Shown one piece after another: positions 44,526 to 53,278 of a DNA stretch of 64,000 nt. Within the stretch, counting starts at the first letter, position 1, and each line of letters starts with the position of its first letter. The notes under the pieces are model-generated. The model was not told the DNA's origin. It was given only the letters and a program-made list of their open reading frames with translations, and made no database searches. Source of the stretch: Bacillota bacterium. Lineage in GTDB: Bacteria > Bacillota > Clostridia > Acetivibrionales > DTU013. The stretch lies in contig JAEXNT010000042.1 in NCBI GenBank assembly GCA_023439545.1, positions 183,512 through 247,511 of the forward strand, written 5' to 3'. The translations under genes were made by a program, and so were the position numbers.

Positions 44526-45755
44526 TCAGATCGAATCGACCTCTTCGCGAGCTATCTCCACCCATCTGGCAATGCGCTCCGGCCGGTTCAAGATCGTGTG
44601 AGTGTCCTTCATGATGATTTCCAGAACGTTATTCTTCGCTATTTTCAACGTATTGCGGATATCGTTCCGGATAATCTCCTCGTCGAAATCCGTGCATACA
44701 GGGGAAGGATTCGGCTTACGGCTGAAAATATAATTCTTGCCAAGGTAGTCCGCCATTTTCTCCTGATCACACCAGGGTGAAACAGATACCCTTCTTAGGT
44801 TCGGGATGGCCTTGATATACTGCCAGCGGTCCTGTAAGGGCTCGCAGCAGCCATAACAATTCAGCCCGAACAGCTCCATCATGGGTATCTGGTACTGGAA
44901 GACGAATTCGTTAAACATGGCGGGGGATGCCCCTATGGTCTCCTGTGAGTCTGTCCGCCCCCATGTGTCGATCAGACGTACCGGCGATCCTGCCTTCAGG
45001 TCCTTCCGGGGAAGTTCATCGGTATATCCGACTCCGCCTGTTCCGACATAGTCGTTTTCATTATCAAGCATCAGGAGGCCTTCCCTTTCCAGCCACTTGT
45101 AGTACCCGATCCAATCGTCCGAGAGGAATTTGATCAATCGGTGCAGATTGTCCGGGTCGTCGTACATGTTCGTGAACATATTTTCCATGCCGATGAGCTT
45201 CATCGCCTCCCAGGTGATGGAGCAGGTATAGTAGGTATAACCGCGGACTCTGGAAGGGAGAAGATCTCCGAACAGTTCCTGAGCAAGAGTGTAATTTTTT
45301 TGCACAAGCTCCCTGTCTACCTTGAACTCCCTGAAATGCAGTTTCTCGAAATCCCTTTCGAGGTCGGTGATCGGCGGTTCGTAACGGAAACTGCCAAGGC
45401 CTTCTCCATGTACTTCCTTTATTTCTACGCCATAATCCCCGGGTGTGATTTCCCAGGGTATGTTGAACCAGGGCTCAAGAGTATTATCGTCGTTGATATG
45501 CTCCCACCAGTAGATCTGGCTGCGCAGTTTCCACTCCCAGGCTCGAAGCCTGGGATCCTCACAGGTCATCTGGCTCTCGGGGAGCAGCTCCCTCCACGCT
45601 CCCTCCGGAAAGCACAATACCATAGGCTTCTCAGGTTTGAGAGCGTTGAATCTGTAAATATTTTGCCTGCGCTTTTCCATCATGGGCAATTCGGCTATTT
45701 CTCGGACTCTTCCTGCCAAACTGCGTATTATTTCTCTGTCTTTCCGACTAATCAT
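44526..45755 (-). CDS. Uroporphyrinogen decarboxylase family protein
   Basis: 409-residue member of the URO-D superfamily, which also includes cobalamin-dependent methyltransferases of the MtaA type. The family parts are GASPAMFNEFVFQYQIPMME, followed by a cysteine cluster NCYGCCEPL (Cys300, 303, 304), where MtaA-like proteins bind zinc. It is not the HemE of haem synthesis: length, start and context differ. The ATG at 45755 suits the GAAAGG site better than the one at 45764. It is in an operon with a sugar importer and a trehalase-like enzyme; a methyl transfer or C-C cleavage on a sugar-derived compound is speculation. Confidence 0.78.
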   Translation of the reverse strand: MISRKDREIIRSLAGRVREIAELPMMEKRRQNIYRFNALKPEKPMVLCFPEGAWRELLPESQMTCEDPRLRAWEWKLRSQIYWWEHINDDNTLEPWFNIPWEITPGDYGVEIKEVHGEGLGSFRYEPPITDLERDFEKLHFREFKVDRELVQKNYTLAQELFGDLLPSRVRGYTYYTCSITWEAMKLIGMENMFTNMYDDPDNLHRLIKFLSDDWIGYYKWLEREGLLMLDNENDYVGTGGVGYTDELPRKDLKAGSPVRLIDTWGRTDSQETIGASPAMFNEFVFQYQIPMMELFGLNCYGCCEPLQDRWQYIKAIPNLRRVSVSPWCDQEKMADYLGKNYIFSRKPNPSPVCTDFDEEIIRNDIRNTLKIAKNNVLEIIMKDTHTILNRPERIARWVEIAREEVDSI

Positions 45756-45803
45756 TCGATGCATCCCTTTCCGGTATTATTTATAAGGATAACAGGCGGT
45801 TCG

Positions 45804-47909
45804 TCAGAGGAACGGTATGACTATCTCGTCCTTCCTTTCCAAAACAACTGTTTCTTCCTTTATCCTGACAATTACCTTTTTTGCGGTCGGGTCCGGCTTC
45901 AGAACCAGATCTCCCGGCTTTTCAGCTAGGATTTCCAAATACAGCGTATCCCTGTCCAGAACATATCCCCTGATCATGACCGGTATATCGGTTTTTATAA
46001 TAGCGCTGCCATTGCGGAACACGGACAAGCCCCCGTCCATGGTCACGTCATAGATGTCGCTGGTTCCAACGGGGAAGTTCTTAATGGAGGCGTATTCACC
46101 GTTCAGGTTCCCGAACCGCAGGCCGCTCCATGGCTGGGCTTCTATCAGTTCGGAAATAGCCAGGTAGCCAAGCAGCCCTCCCCAGTGATAAACCGGATCT
46201 GCATTTTTTACATCACAGCCCTCTCCGGTTACGGCATTGTAGTTTTCATGGATGTGGTTCTTTTCCTGCCACTCCTGCTGGAAAAGCAGCTGGCTCTTCC
46301 GTGCAAACCGGTAGGCCGTATCATGGAAGCCATACCTTTTGAGTCCTTCTCCTACAAGGAAGTTCATCGGCCCCCAGATCCTGCCCCTCCAATAGTTGTT
46401 GTCGGGGAAGGCGGGATCGTTCCTCGCAATGCTTGGAATTACATACCGGCCCCAGAATTCCTCTTCGTTAAGCAGGTGCTCCTTTACCATGCGTTCAGCC
46501 TGCTCTTGCGTTGCTATCCCGGCTATCAGCGGATAAAAATTGGTGGGGGAAAGACGGTAGTTGAAGCGGCCGTCCCAGTGACGGTTCAGGAAGATCCCGG
46601 TTTTTTCATCCCAGAGTTCTTTCTGCATGGTTTCCCGCATCCTGGAATACTCTTTTTCCAGAAGCGCCGCCTGCTCCATTTTTCCGAGGATGCGTGAAAT
46701 CTCTGCAAGAGCCCAGCAGTCCATGGCATATAACGCATTCAGGCCGACATCCGCATATTCCATGGTGTGAGTCTGCTTGTTGTATTCAACTCCGTCGTAC
46801 ATCGGGCTGTTATCCAGACCCGATTCGTACATTGCCGCCTGATGGTTGTCCGCTTCATACTGCACTCTGCGGCCTTCCGGATATGGATTGGAGCCCCATT
46901 CCAGCAAACCGTCCCCGTTACCGTCGCGGTTCTTCATCCACCAGGAATTCCATCTTGTCAACCTTTCATATGTTTCTTCAAGCAGCCCGGTATCCCCGAA
47001 CTGCCGGTAAAGCTTCAGTATACAGTAAGCGCCGACAGGAGGCTGGGAGCGGTCGACGCTGCAGGCGTTCTGCGCGCCGAAATTCGGTATCATCCCGTCT
47101 TCAGTCATTTCCTGCATTATGCTTCGCACCTGCTGGCAGGCAAAATCCTTGTCCTGCGCTGCACTCATAAGCCCGGCAAAAAACGTATCCCATTCGAACA
47201 GTACGTAGGAGCCGAAGCCTGTACCGTTGCCGGTGCACCATGCACGGGACACCGGAGAGCAAATGCGTCTGCCGGTCGGTTCGAAGATCGTGTTCCAGGT
47301 GATCCCTTTGATGATCGCCTGGGGTGTGTCCGACAGCATGCCTTCTCCCTGGCAGTAGCAATCGATGCACTCCCTGCGCTTGATCCTGAGGAATTCTTCC
47401 ATTTCTTCCCGCGTCAGATCCGAATTGCAGCTGATATAGACGGGGGAGCAGGTATCGAACAGAATACCCTGGTGGCTTGTATTGACAAGGGTATCCCTGT
47501 CCTGGTTCCCGGTAAAGGCAAACCTGTAATTGCGGCCTTTTGCAGACATGGTGACGGAGCTGTCGTCCATCAGGATATTGCCCTTGGCTCCCCACCGGAA
47601 CATTGCTGCGATGTTCAGCCGGTATTTCGGCTGTGCTTCTTTAAAAGCGATTTTATATACGAACTTTTCTCCTTGACTGGCAAATTCAAGTGAAAATACC
47701 GCATCTATAAATTTCAGATCGATGTCGAAATATTCCCCGATGGGGTGGTGATAGCCGAACCGGACTACATTGGACCAGAGAAATTCGTCCTGGTACAGGT
47801 GTGTTTCCGTGTCATACACCGCGACACGGAGCTCGGTCATCTCGGGTATTTTCATTACGGCGTTAAGGCACCGTATATCCCAGGTGTTCCAGCTGGATAA
47901 ATTCAACAT
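45804..47909 (-). CDS. Trehalase/MGH1-like glycoside hydrolase
   Basis: 701-residue cytoplasmic glycosidase with an N-terminal beta-sandwich (about 1-190), an (alpha/alpha)6 barrel (about 200-600: FEWDTFFAGLMSA, NGDGLLEWGSNPYPEG, GLDNSPMYDG, NNYWRGRIWGPMNFLVGEGL) and a C-terminal beta-domain. These match the GH37/GH63/MGH1-like group. It has the same clan features as the gene at 10935 but is almost twice as long, with its own accessory domains. It starts after AAGGAG, 23 bp beyond the permease stop. Confidence 0.8.
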   Translation of the reverse strand: MLNLSSWNTWDIRCLNAVMKIPEMTELRVAVYDTETHLYQDEFLWSNVVRFGYHHPIGEYFDIDLKFIDAVFSLEFASQGEKFVYKIAFKEAQPKYRLNIAAMFRWGAKGNILMDDSSVTMSAKGRNYRFAFTGNQDRDTLVNTSHQGILFDTCSPVYISCNSDLTREEMEEFLRIKRRECIDCYCQGEGMLSDTPQAIIKGITWNTIFEPTGRRICSPVSRAWCTGNGTGFGSYVLFEWDTFFAGLMSAAQDKDFACQQVRSIMQEMTEDGMIPNFGAQNACSVDRSQPPVGAYCILKLYRQFGDTGLLEETYERLTRWNSWWMKNRDGNGDGLLEWGSNPYPEGRRVQYEADNHQAAMYESGLDNSPMYDGVEYNKQTHTMEYADVGLNALYAMDCWALAEISRILGKMEQAALLEKEYSRMRETMQKELWDEKTGIFLNRHWDGRFNYRLSPTNFYPLIAGIATQEQAERMVKEHLLNEEEFWGRYVIPSIARNDPAFPDNNYWRGRIWGPMNFLVGEGLKRYGFHDTAYRFARKSQLLFQQEWQEKNHIHENYNAVTGEGCDVKNADPVYHWGGLLGYLAISELIEAQPWSGLRFGNLNGEYASIKNFPVGTSDIYDVTMDGGLSVFRNGSAIIKTDIPVMIRGYVLDRDTLYLEILAEKPGDLVLKPDPTAKKVIVRIKEETVVLERKDEIVIPFL

Positions 47910-47932
47910 TTTTATTTCTCCTTTTCCCTATA

Positions 47933-48769
47933 TCAGCCCTTGAGGCCTGAGAACGTAATCCCTTCGATGAAATGTCGCTGAGCGAAGAAGAATATGATGA
48001 TCATCGGTACGATAATAACAGTGGACGCCGCCATAAGTAAATGCCACTCGGAATTGTACTGGCCGATGAACGACTGTAGCCCCAGCGCCAGCGTATACTT
48101 CTCGCCGGTATTCAAATAGATCAGAGGTCCGAAGAAATCGTTCCAGTTATACATGAAGGTAAACACCCCGACAGCAGTGAGCGAAGGCTTGGACAGCGGA
48201 AGGATGATCCTCCGGTACACTGTGAAATAGGTGCCTCCATCCAGGAATACAGCTTCATCATATGCTTTAGGTATGGTGTAGTTGAATTGCCTCAGAAGGA
48301 AAACAAAGAACGCATTCCCGAAAAATGCAGGCAGGATAAGGGGCCAATAAGAATTATAGGCTCCTGCAAATTTCCAGCCGATGAACTGCGGTATCAGAAC
48401 CGTAGAATTCGGGATCATCATCGTTGTGAGCAAAAGTGCGAACCATAGATTCCTTCCCTTGAACCTGATCCTTGAGAACCCGAAGGCGATAAAGCTCGAA
48501 CTGAGAATACACCCGACCATGTTCAATATGACGACTATCATCGTGTTTTTAAAGTAAACCGCGAAGGGAAGCGCTGTGAGAGCCTCCTTGTAATTTTCGA
48601 ACCGAAGCCGTTTGGGCAGCCATTGCATTGGCATTGCAAAAATCTCCATGGAGCTCATGAAAGAGCTCCTGATCAGCCAAAAGAACGGGAAGAGGCTGAA
48701 CAGCGCAAGTAGTATTAAAATCAGATAAACAACGCCTTGTCCAGGCTTGTATTTATTTTTTTTTGCCAT
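47933..48769 (-). CDS. Sugar ABC transporter permease (CUT1, MalG-like)
   Basis: 278-residue permease with about six spans, LFPFFWLIRSSFM near the N-terminus and the EAA loop YDEAVFLDGGTYFTVYRRIILPLSKP, ending EGITFSGLKG. The ATG at 48769 follows AAGGTGAGG; a TTG further up lacks a site. It overlaps its MalF-like partner by 17 bp. Confidence 0.9.
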   Translation of the reverse strand: MAKKNKYKPGQGVVYLILILLALFSLFPFFWLIRSSFMSSMEIFAMPMQWLPKRLRFENYKEALTALPFAVYFKNTMIVVILNMVGCILSSSFIAFGFSRIRFKGRNLWFALLLTTMMIPNSTVLIPQFIGWKFAGAYNSYWPLILPAFFGNAFFVFLLRQFNYTIPKAYDEAVFLDGGTYFTVYRRIILPLSKPSLTAVGVFTFMYNWNDFFGPLIYLNTGEKYTLALGLQSFIGQYNSEWHLLMAASTVIIVPMIIIFFFAQRHFIEGITFSGLKG

Positions 48770-49685
48770 TTTTATCCTCACCTTCAATGAACACCCACGT
48801 ATTGGAAGTTTTAAATGCTATCAAAGTCATAATGCCGATGAGTACAAAAAGTACCCAGGACATTGCGGATGCATAACCCATCTCCTGGTTTCTGAAAGCC
48901 GTCCTGTAAAGCAGCAGTACGATGAACATGCTGGCGTTGTCCGGCCCGCCCTGCGTCATGATATAGGGCTGTGTAAAGACCTGCATACTGTTGATTATCC
49001 CCATGACCACGTTGTAGAATATGACAGGGCTCAGCATGGGGAGCGTTACATTGAAGAATTTGTGAAAAACGTTCCCACCGTCTATATCGACAGATTCGTA
49101 CAGTTCATGTGAGATCCCCTGCAGACCTGCAAGGTAGATAACGATTGTATTCCCCGCGCCCCAGACGGCCATCAGGGCCAGGGAGGGAACTACCGACTCT
49201 TTTGCAAACACCCAGTTCTGAGGGGGTATGCCGAATAATCCGAGAAAATAGTTCAAAAGCCCGAAAGCCGGGTTATATAGAAACATCCAGAGAGCGACAT
49301 TAGCCACCATCGGAACAATGGAAGGAATGTACAACGCCGTTCTGAAAAAAGACATAGCCCTTATTTTCGTATTGAGCAGTACCGCTGTCAGAAGCGATAC
49401 GACGGTTGTAGCCGGCACCGCGATGAGGGTGTAATAGAGCGTTACTCCAAGGGATTTCATTGTCAGCTCATCGCTGAACACTCTGGCATAATTGTCGAAG
49501 AGTATCCATTTCGGCGGACGGACAACATCCCACGAATTGAAGCTAATGAAAAAGCTGAACAGCATAGGACCGAAGTAAAACACGATCAGACCGACGACAG
49601 CCGGTAAAATGAAGAAGTAGCCCCATAGTGTGTCCGAGTGTTTTGAAAAAAACGTGCGCCTGCTTGGTTTATCCATTTTCTCCAT
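48753..49685 (-). CDS. Sugar ABC transporter permease (CUT1, MalF-like)
   Basis: 310-residue permease with about six spans (first at about 18-42) and the EAA loop YESVDIDGGNVFHKFFNVTLPML. The start follows GAAAGGTG. The C-terminus is lysine-rich (EGEDKNGKKK). It follows the binding-protein gene after a gap with a hairpin. No ATPase is in the operon. Confidence 0.9.
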   Translation of the reverse strand: MEKMDKPSRRTFFSKHSDTLWGYFFILPAVVGLIVFYFGPMLFSFFISFNSWDVVRPPKWILFDNYARVFSDELTMKSLGVTLYYTLIAVPATTVVSLLTAVLLNTKIRAMSFFRTALYIPSIVPMVANVALWMFLYNPAFGLLNYFLGLFGIPPQNWVFAKESVVPSLALMAVWGAGNTIVIYLAGLQGISHELYESVDIDGGNVFHKFFNVTLPMLSPVIFYNVVMGIINSMQVFTQPYIMTQGGPDNASMFIVLLLYRTAFRNQEMGYASAMSWVLFVLIGIMTLIAFKTSNTWVFIEGEDKNGKKK

Positions 49686-49708
49686 GAGTTTTCACCTTTC
49701 AATAGAAA

Positions 49709-49758
49709 GGTTCCCTCCGTAAGCATTCGTATACGATTGTGCCTTTCCGGAGGGAACC
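49709..49758 (-). promoter_or_regulatory. Intercistronic hairpin after the binding-protein gene
   Basis: GGTTCCCTCCG (49709-49719) pairs with CGGAGGGAACC (49748-49758) across a 28-nt loop region that contains the palindrome CGTATACG. It lies 26 bp after the binding-protein stop on the minus strand and before the permease genes. Probable dosage or stability element. Confidence 0.65.
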
Positions 49759-49784
49759 CCTATAATCAAAACATCTGATTGCTC

Positions 49785-51203
49785 TTATTTATCCCAGTAT
49801 CCCTGCCACTTGCCCGCTGTCTTTTCCTCGAGTATCTTGACCATTTCCTGCGCTGTCTTCTCGCCCAGCCACAATTTGTCCATTTCAGGGCTGATCGTCT
49901 GATCGACGATGGGTCCGAAGTTCTTCAGGTCGACGTTCTCAGGAGTAATGGAAACGTTCATGATGGAAGGCACTGCCTTGAGGAAGTCCGCACTGTGCTT
50001 GTTCAAGCCGGACCACTGAGTGAATTTGCCTTCGTCGGAGTAATAGCTCTTAAGGTTCGGCAGATTCATCTTGAGGACGTTTTCATTCTGCTCGCCGTCA
50101 GTTACGTACTGAAGGTACTTGAAGGCCTGATCCGGGTACTTGGAGGTTGACGACATCATATAGCAGGAAGCCCATGCGATGGAAACAGGTTTCTGCAGTG
50201 TTGGATAAGGTGCTACGCCAACATCAAAATTCTCCGTTACAAAGTTTACATCGTCCCAGGTACCGCTGGGAAGTATGCCGAGCTGCCCGTTCATCAGCAT
50301 CGAGGCTGATGCCGGAAGGGATTTGGTAACTGCAATTGAAGGAGCGATATGATCCTTGTTCATCAGGTCGGAAATGCTCTGCATAACCTTGGTCGCTTCC
50401 GGACTGCCGAGTCCGAGAGCTTTTCCGTCCGGAGTAGCGTAGGATGCATTATTGCTGTAAAGCAGTGTCATATTGTGGAGCCAGAAGGTCGGGGCAAGAA
50501 TACCGTATGTCTTGATGGATTTGGGATCAAATCCCGCCTCATCGGCGTGCTTCCCGTTTTTATCCGTCGTGATCTTCTTTGCCGCCGCTATCATTTCGTC
50601 CCAAGTCCACGAGGAGCTTGCGTCGGTTGAAGGAAGCGCGATTCCAGCGTCCTGGAACAGTTTCTTATTATAGTATACCATCATGGTTGCAAGACTTGAT
50701 GCAACGCCCCAGATCTTGTTGTCGCCGGATTTGAACAGAGAAGCGCCGACATACTTGTCTTCCGGATTAACTCCGTTCTTTTCGTAATAGGGCCTCAGGT
50801 CGGTTCCGATACCTTTCTGTCCCCATTCTACAGGCAGGTATTCATTGATGTAAAATATGTCCGGCGTTGAATTAGCTGCGATCAGAGTGTTTATTTTGCT
50901 CAGATAATCGTCATACTTAATGACTTCACCCTTTACTTCGATGTCCGGGTTGGCGGTATTGAACTTTGTTATGTTGTCCATGTCAAGGTCTCTTTCAGAG
51001 CCTTCGCCCCATTTCAGGAAACTGATAACCGCCTTTTCTTTGGGCGCATCCGAAGTGGAAGCTGTGGATGCCGCAGCTGCCGCAGAAGACTCCGGGGTTG
51101 TCGATGACTGGGCTCCGTCGTTTTTTGCGGTACCGCAGCCTGCAAACATCGATAAGGATACTATTGCCGGCAGAACAATACTTATAATTTTTCTACCTTT
51201 CAT
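49785..51203 (-). CDS. Extracellular sugar-binding lipoprotein (CUT1)
   Basis: 472-residue binding protein with lipobox FAGC at about residues 20-23 and a Ser/Ala-rich linker. The mature part has ISFLKWGEGSERDLDMDNI and a C-lobe with AWASCYMMSSTSKYPDQAFK. I chose the ATG at 51203, which has AAAGGA at the right distance; the one at 51212 overlaps that site. First gene of the minus-strand operon to 43348, divergent from the YesM/YesN pair, which probably controls it. Confidence 0.88.
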   Translation of the reverse strand: MKGRKIISIVLPAIVSLSMFAGCGTAKNDGAQSSTTPESSAAAAASTASTSDAPKEKAVISFLKWGEGSERDLDMDNITKFNTANPDIEVKGEVIKYDDYLSKINTLIAANSTPDIFYINEYLPVEWGQKGIGTDLRPYYEKNGVNPEDKYVGASLFKSGDNKIWGVASSLATMMVYYNKKLFQDAGIALPSTDASSSWTWDEMIAAAKKITTDKNGKHADEAGFDPKSIKTYGILAPTFWLHNMTLLYSNNASYATPDGKALGLGSPEATKVMQSISDLMNKDHIAPSIAVTKSLPASASMLMNGQLGILPSGTWDDVNFVTENFDVGVAPYPTLQKPVSIAWASCYMMSSTSKYPDQAFKYLQYVTDGEQNENVLKMNLPNLKSYYSDEGKFTQWSGLNKHSADFLKAVPSIMNVSITPENVDLKNFGPIVDQTISPEMDKLWLGEKTAQEMVKILEEKTAGKWQGYWDK

Positions 51204-51379
51204 TTTTTCCATCCTTTCTGAATTTCGTTATTATGCCTCTTTTTATATACCGTTACGAATGATAGAATAAAGCTGAGTGCTGGTCGACCCGTAATTAGTA
51301 TAGCAAATGCATTTCAGGAGCAATGGTAATATTTTTAGTTTTGAACAGGTAAAATATTTAGTTCCGTGGGGTCCTCACC

Positions 51380-53176
51380 ATGAAGAATTTCATTTTGAAT
51401 ATAAGAGACTCTTTCCGCAGGTTGAAAATCAGAGATAAAGTGTTTATGCTGATTTTGATGGCGACTCTTCTGTCAACTACCATCTTTTTCACCATATCCT
51501 ACTTCATCTATCTCAATTCGGTCAAGACCAAGGCGCAGAGCTACAGCTATTATATGATCAGCCAGATGATCAAAAACACCGATTCCTATTTCAAAGGAAT
51601 CGAGAGTATAGCCCTTTCACTCGCATATAACCACTACATCCAGAAAATTGCCGACAGCAATGCGGAGAACAAGGATTTCTATTCCTACCAGGATGCGGAA
51701 TATATCGACAATGCGTTGAAACTGTTCGTCTATTCCAGGAGCAATCTGCAGATCGCCGTTTTTATGGAGAACGACGTCAGTTCCTTTTTTACGCTTTATA
51801 CCAGTATCAATCAGAACCCGAACTACAATTTCAAGGAGGACAAATGGTATCAGGAAGCGGAAAAATCGAAGGAGCCGATGATCATTCTCCTCGACAACCC
51901 GCAGAACTATTACGCGGAGAAGGACAGAAAACCGGTATATACCATGGTGTACAAGATCCACAGCTCCTTTACCCAGGACGTTATAGGGTATATTCTGATG
52001 GATATCGACAAGAAACAGTTCGAGGACTTTTTTAAAAACGAGTACCTGGACATCGCGCATACAATCATATTGGATGAAAAAGGGAATACGGTGTACAGCT
52101 ACCCGGAAGACCAGTCCTTCCGGATTGCACAATACCTGCCGAAGGATCAGAAGTGGGGGTATTTCAGCAAAATTATCGATTCGAACGAATATATGGTTAT
52201 TTTCGGAACCTCGGAATATACAAAATGGAAAATTGTGAACATCCTGCCATACAAATCGATCCTTAAGGATGTGGACAACCTGAAGACGCTTTTCATACTG
52301 ATTTCACTGTCCCTGCTGGTGGTTACGCTCATAATCTCCTACCGGTTTTCGGCACGAATCACCAATCCCCTCGTGCAATTGTCCCTGGGTATGGAAAAAA
52401 TCAAAAACGGCGAGTTTCAGTTCACCGTACCGGCTGCATCCGACGACGAGATCGGCGCGCTCGTACAGGACTTCAACAGCATGACGAATCAGATAGATTA
52501 CCTGATGAAAAAGAATGAAACTATCGAGCTCATCCGTAAGGAGACCGAGCTTCAAGCGCTGCAGCAGCAGATCAACCCTCATTTCCTTTATAATACGCTT
52601 GAGATAGTAATCGGTCTATCCAGCGAGAATGAAAGTAAGAAGGTAATTGCCATATGCAAGAATCTGGGCAGCATGTTCCGGTACAATTTGAACAGTCAGC
52701 GTGTGGTATGCATCAGGGACGAGCTGCATCATGTCCGCAGCTATACCCAGATACTGGAATATCGTTTCGAAGGCAAATTCAAGGCGGAATATAACATCAA
52801 TCCGGACGTTTATGAATACAAGACGGTGAAATTCATACTGCAGCCCTTTGTGGAAAACGCAATAAGCCACGGATTCAAAAACATCACCAGGGACGGCTTG
52901 TTATTATTGAATGTGGATTGGCATGAGGAACGGATCCGCTTCACAATTTCGGACAATGGGTCGGGAATCGATGAGGATATACTGGATACAATCCACTCCA
53001 CCTTGCTCCATTACGGCGGGAATTCCATCGAGAAAGCCGATATACCGAAGCATCTGGGCATCATCAATGTATTTATGCGGTTGAAGCTCCTGTTCCAGGA
53101 ACGTTTCCGCTTCTCCATAGAAAGCGGGCCGGGTCGGGGAACCACTGTAAAAATAGAGATACCGCCGATCACGTAG
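51380..53176 (+). CDS. Sensor histidine kinase, YesM type
   Basis: 598-residue kinase. A first span at about 22-48 is followed by a large outside region (about 50-295) of the Cache type, a second span at about 303-323, HAMP, the motif QQINPHFLYNTLE with His401 and the ATPase domain (DNGSGIDEDI). Unlike the kinase at 39152 it carries its own sensor domain. It is followed by the YesN gene and lies divergent to the binding-protein gene at 51203. Confidence 0.92.
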   Translation: MKNFILNIRDSFRRLKIRDKVFMLILMATLLSTTIFFTISYFIYLNSVKTKAQSYSYYMISQMIKNTDSYFKGIESIALSLAYNHYIQKIADSNAENKDFYSYQDAEYIDNALKLFVYSRSNLQIAVFMENDVSSFFTLYTSINQNPNYNFKEDKWYQEAEKSKEPMIILLDNPQNYYAEKDRKPVYTMVYKIHSSFTQDVIGYILMDIDKKQFEDFFKNEYLDIAHTIILDEKGNTVYSYPEDQSFRIAQYLPKDQKWGYFSKIIDSNEYMVIFGTSEYTKWKIVNILPYKSILKDVDNLKTLFILISLSLLVVTLIISYRFSARITNPLVQLSLGMEKIKNGEFQFTVPAASDDEIGALVQDFNSMTNQIDYLMKKNETIELIRKETELQALQQQINPHFLYNTLEIVIGLSSENESKKVIAICKNLGSMFRYNLNSQRVVCIRDELHHVRSYTQILEYRFEGKFKAEYNINPDVYEYKTVKFILQPFVENAISHGFKNITRDGLLLLNVDWHEERIRFTISDNGSGIDEDILDTIHSTLLHYGGNSIEKADIPKHLGIINVFMRLKLLFQERFRFSIESGPGRGTTVKIEIPPIT

Positions 53177-53278
53177 CCTTTTGCCTTGCCGCATGCACAA
53201 GTTTTCCCGGGGAAGCCCGGACGGATGGAAGAAAATGAGCAGCCGGACCGTGGACCGGCAGAATCAGGGGTTGATGAA

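Noticed and set aside
46767..47693. Long plus-strand open frame opposite the trehalase-like gene
   Set aside because: Composition follows from the antisense of a real gene; no ribosome binding site and no recognisable domain.
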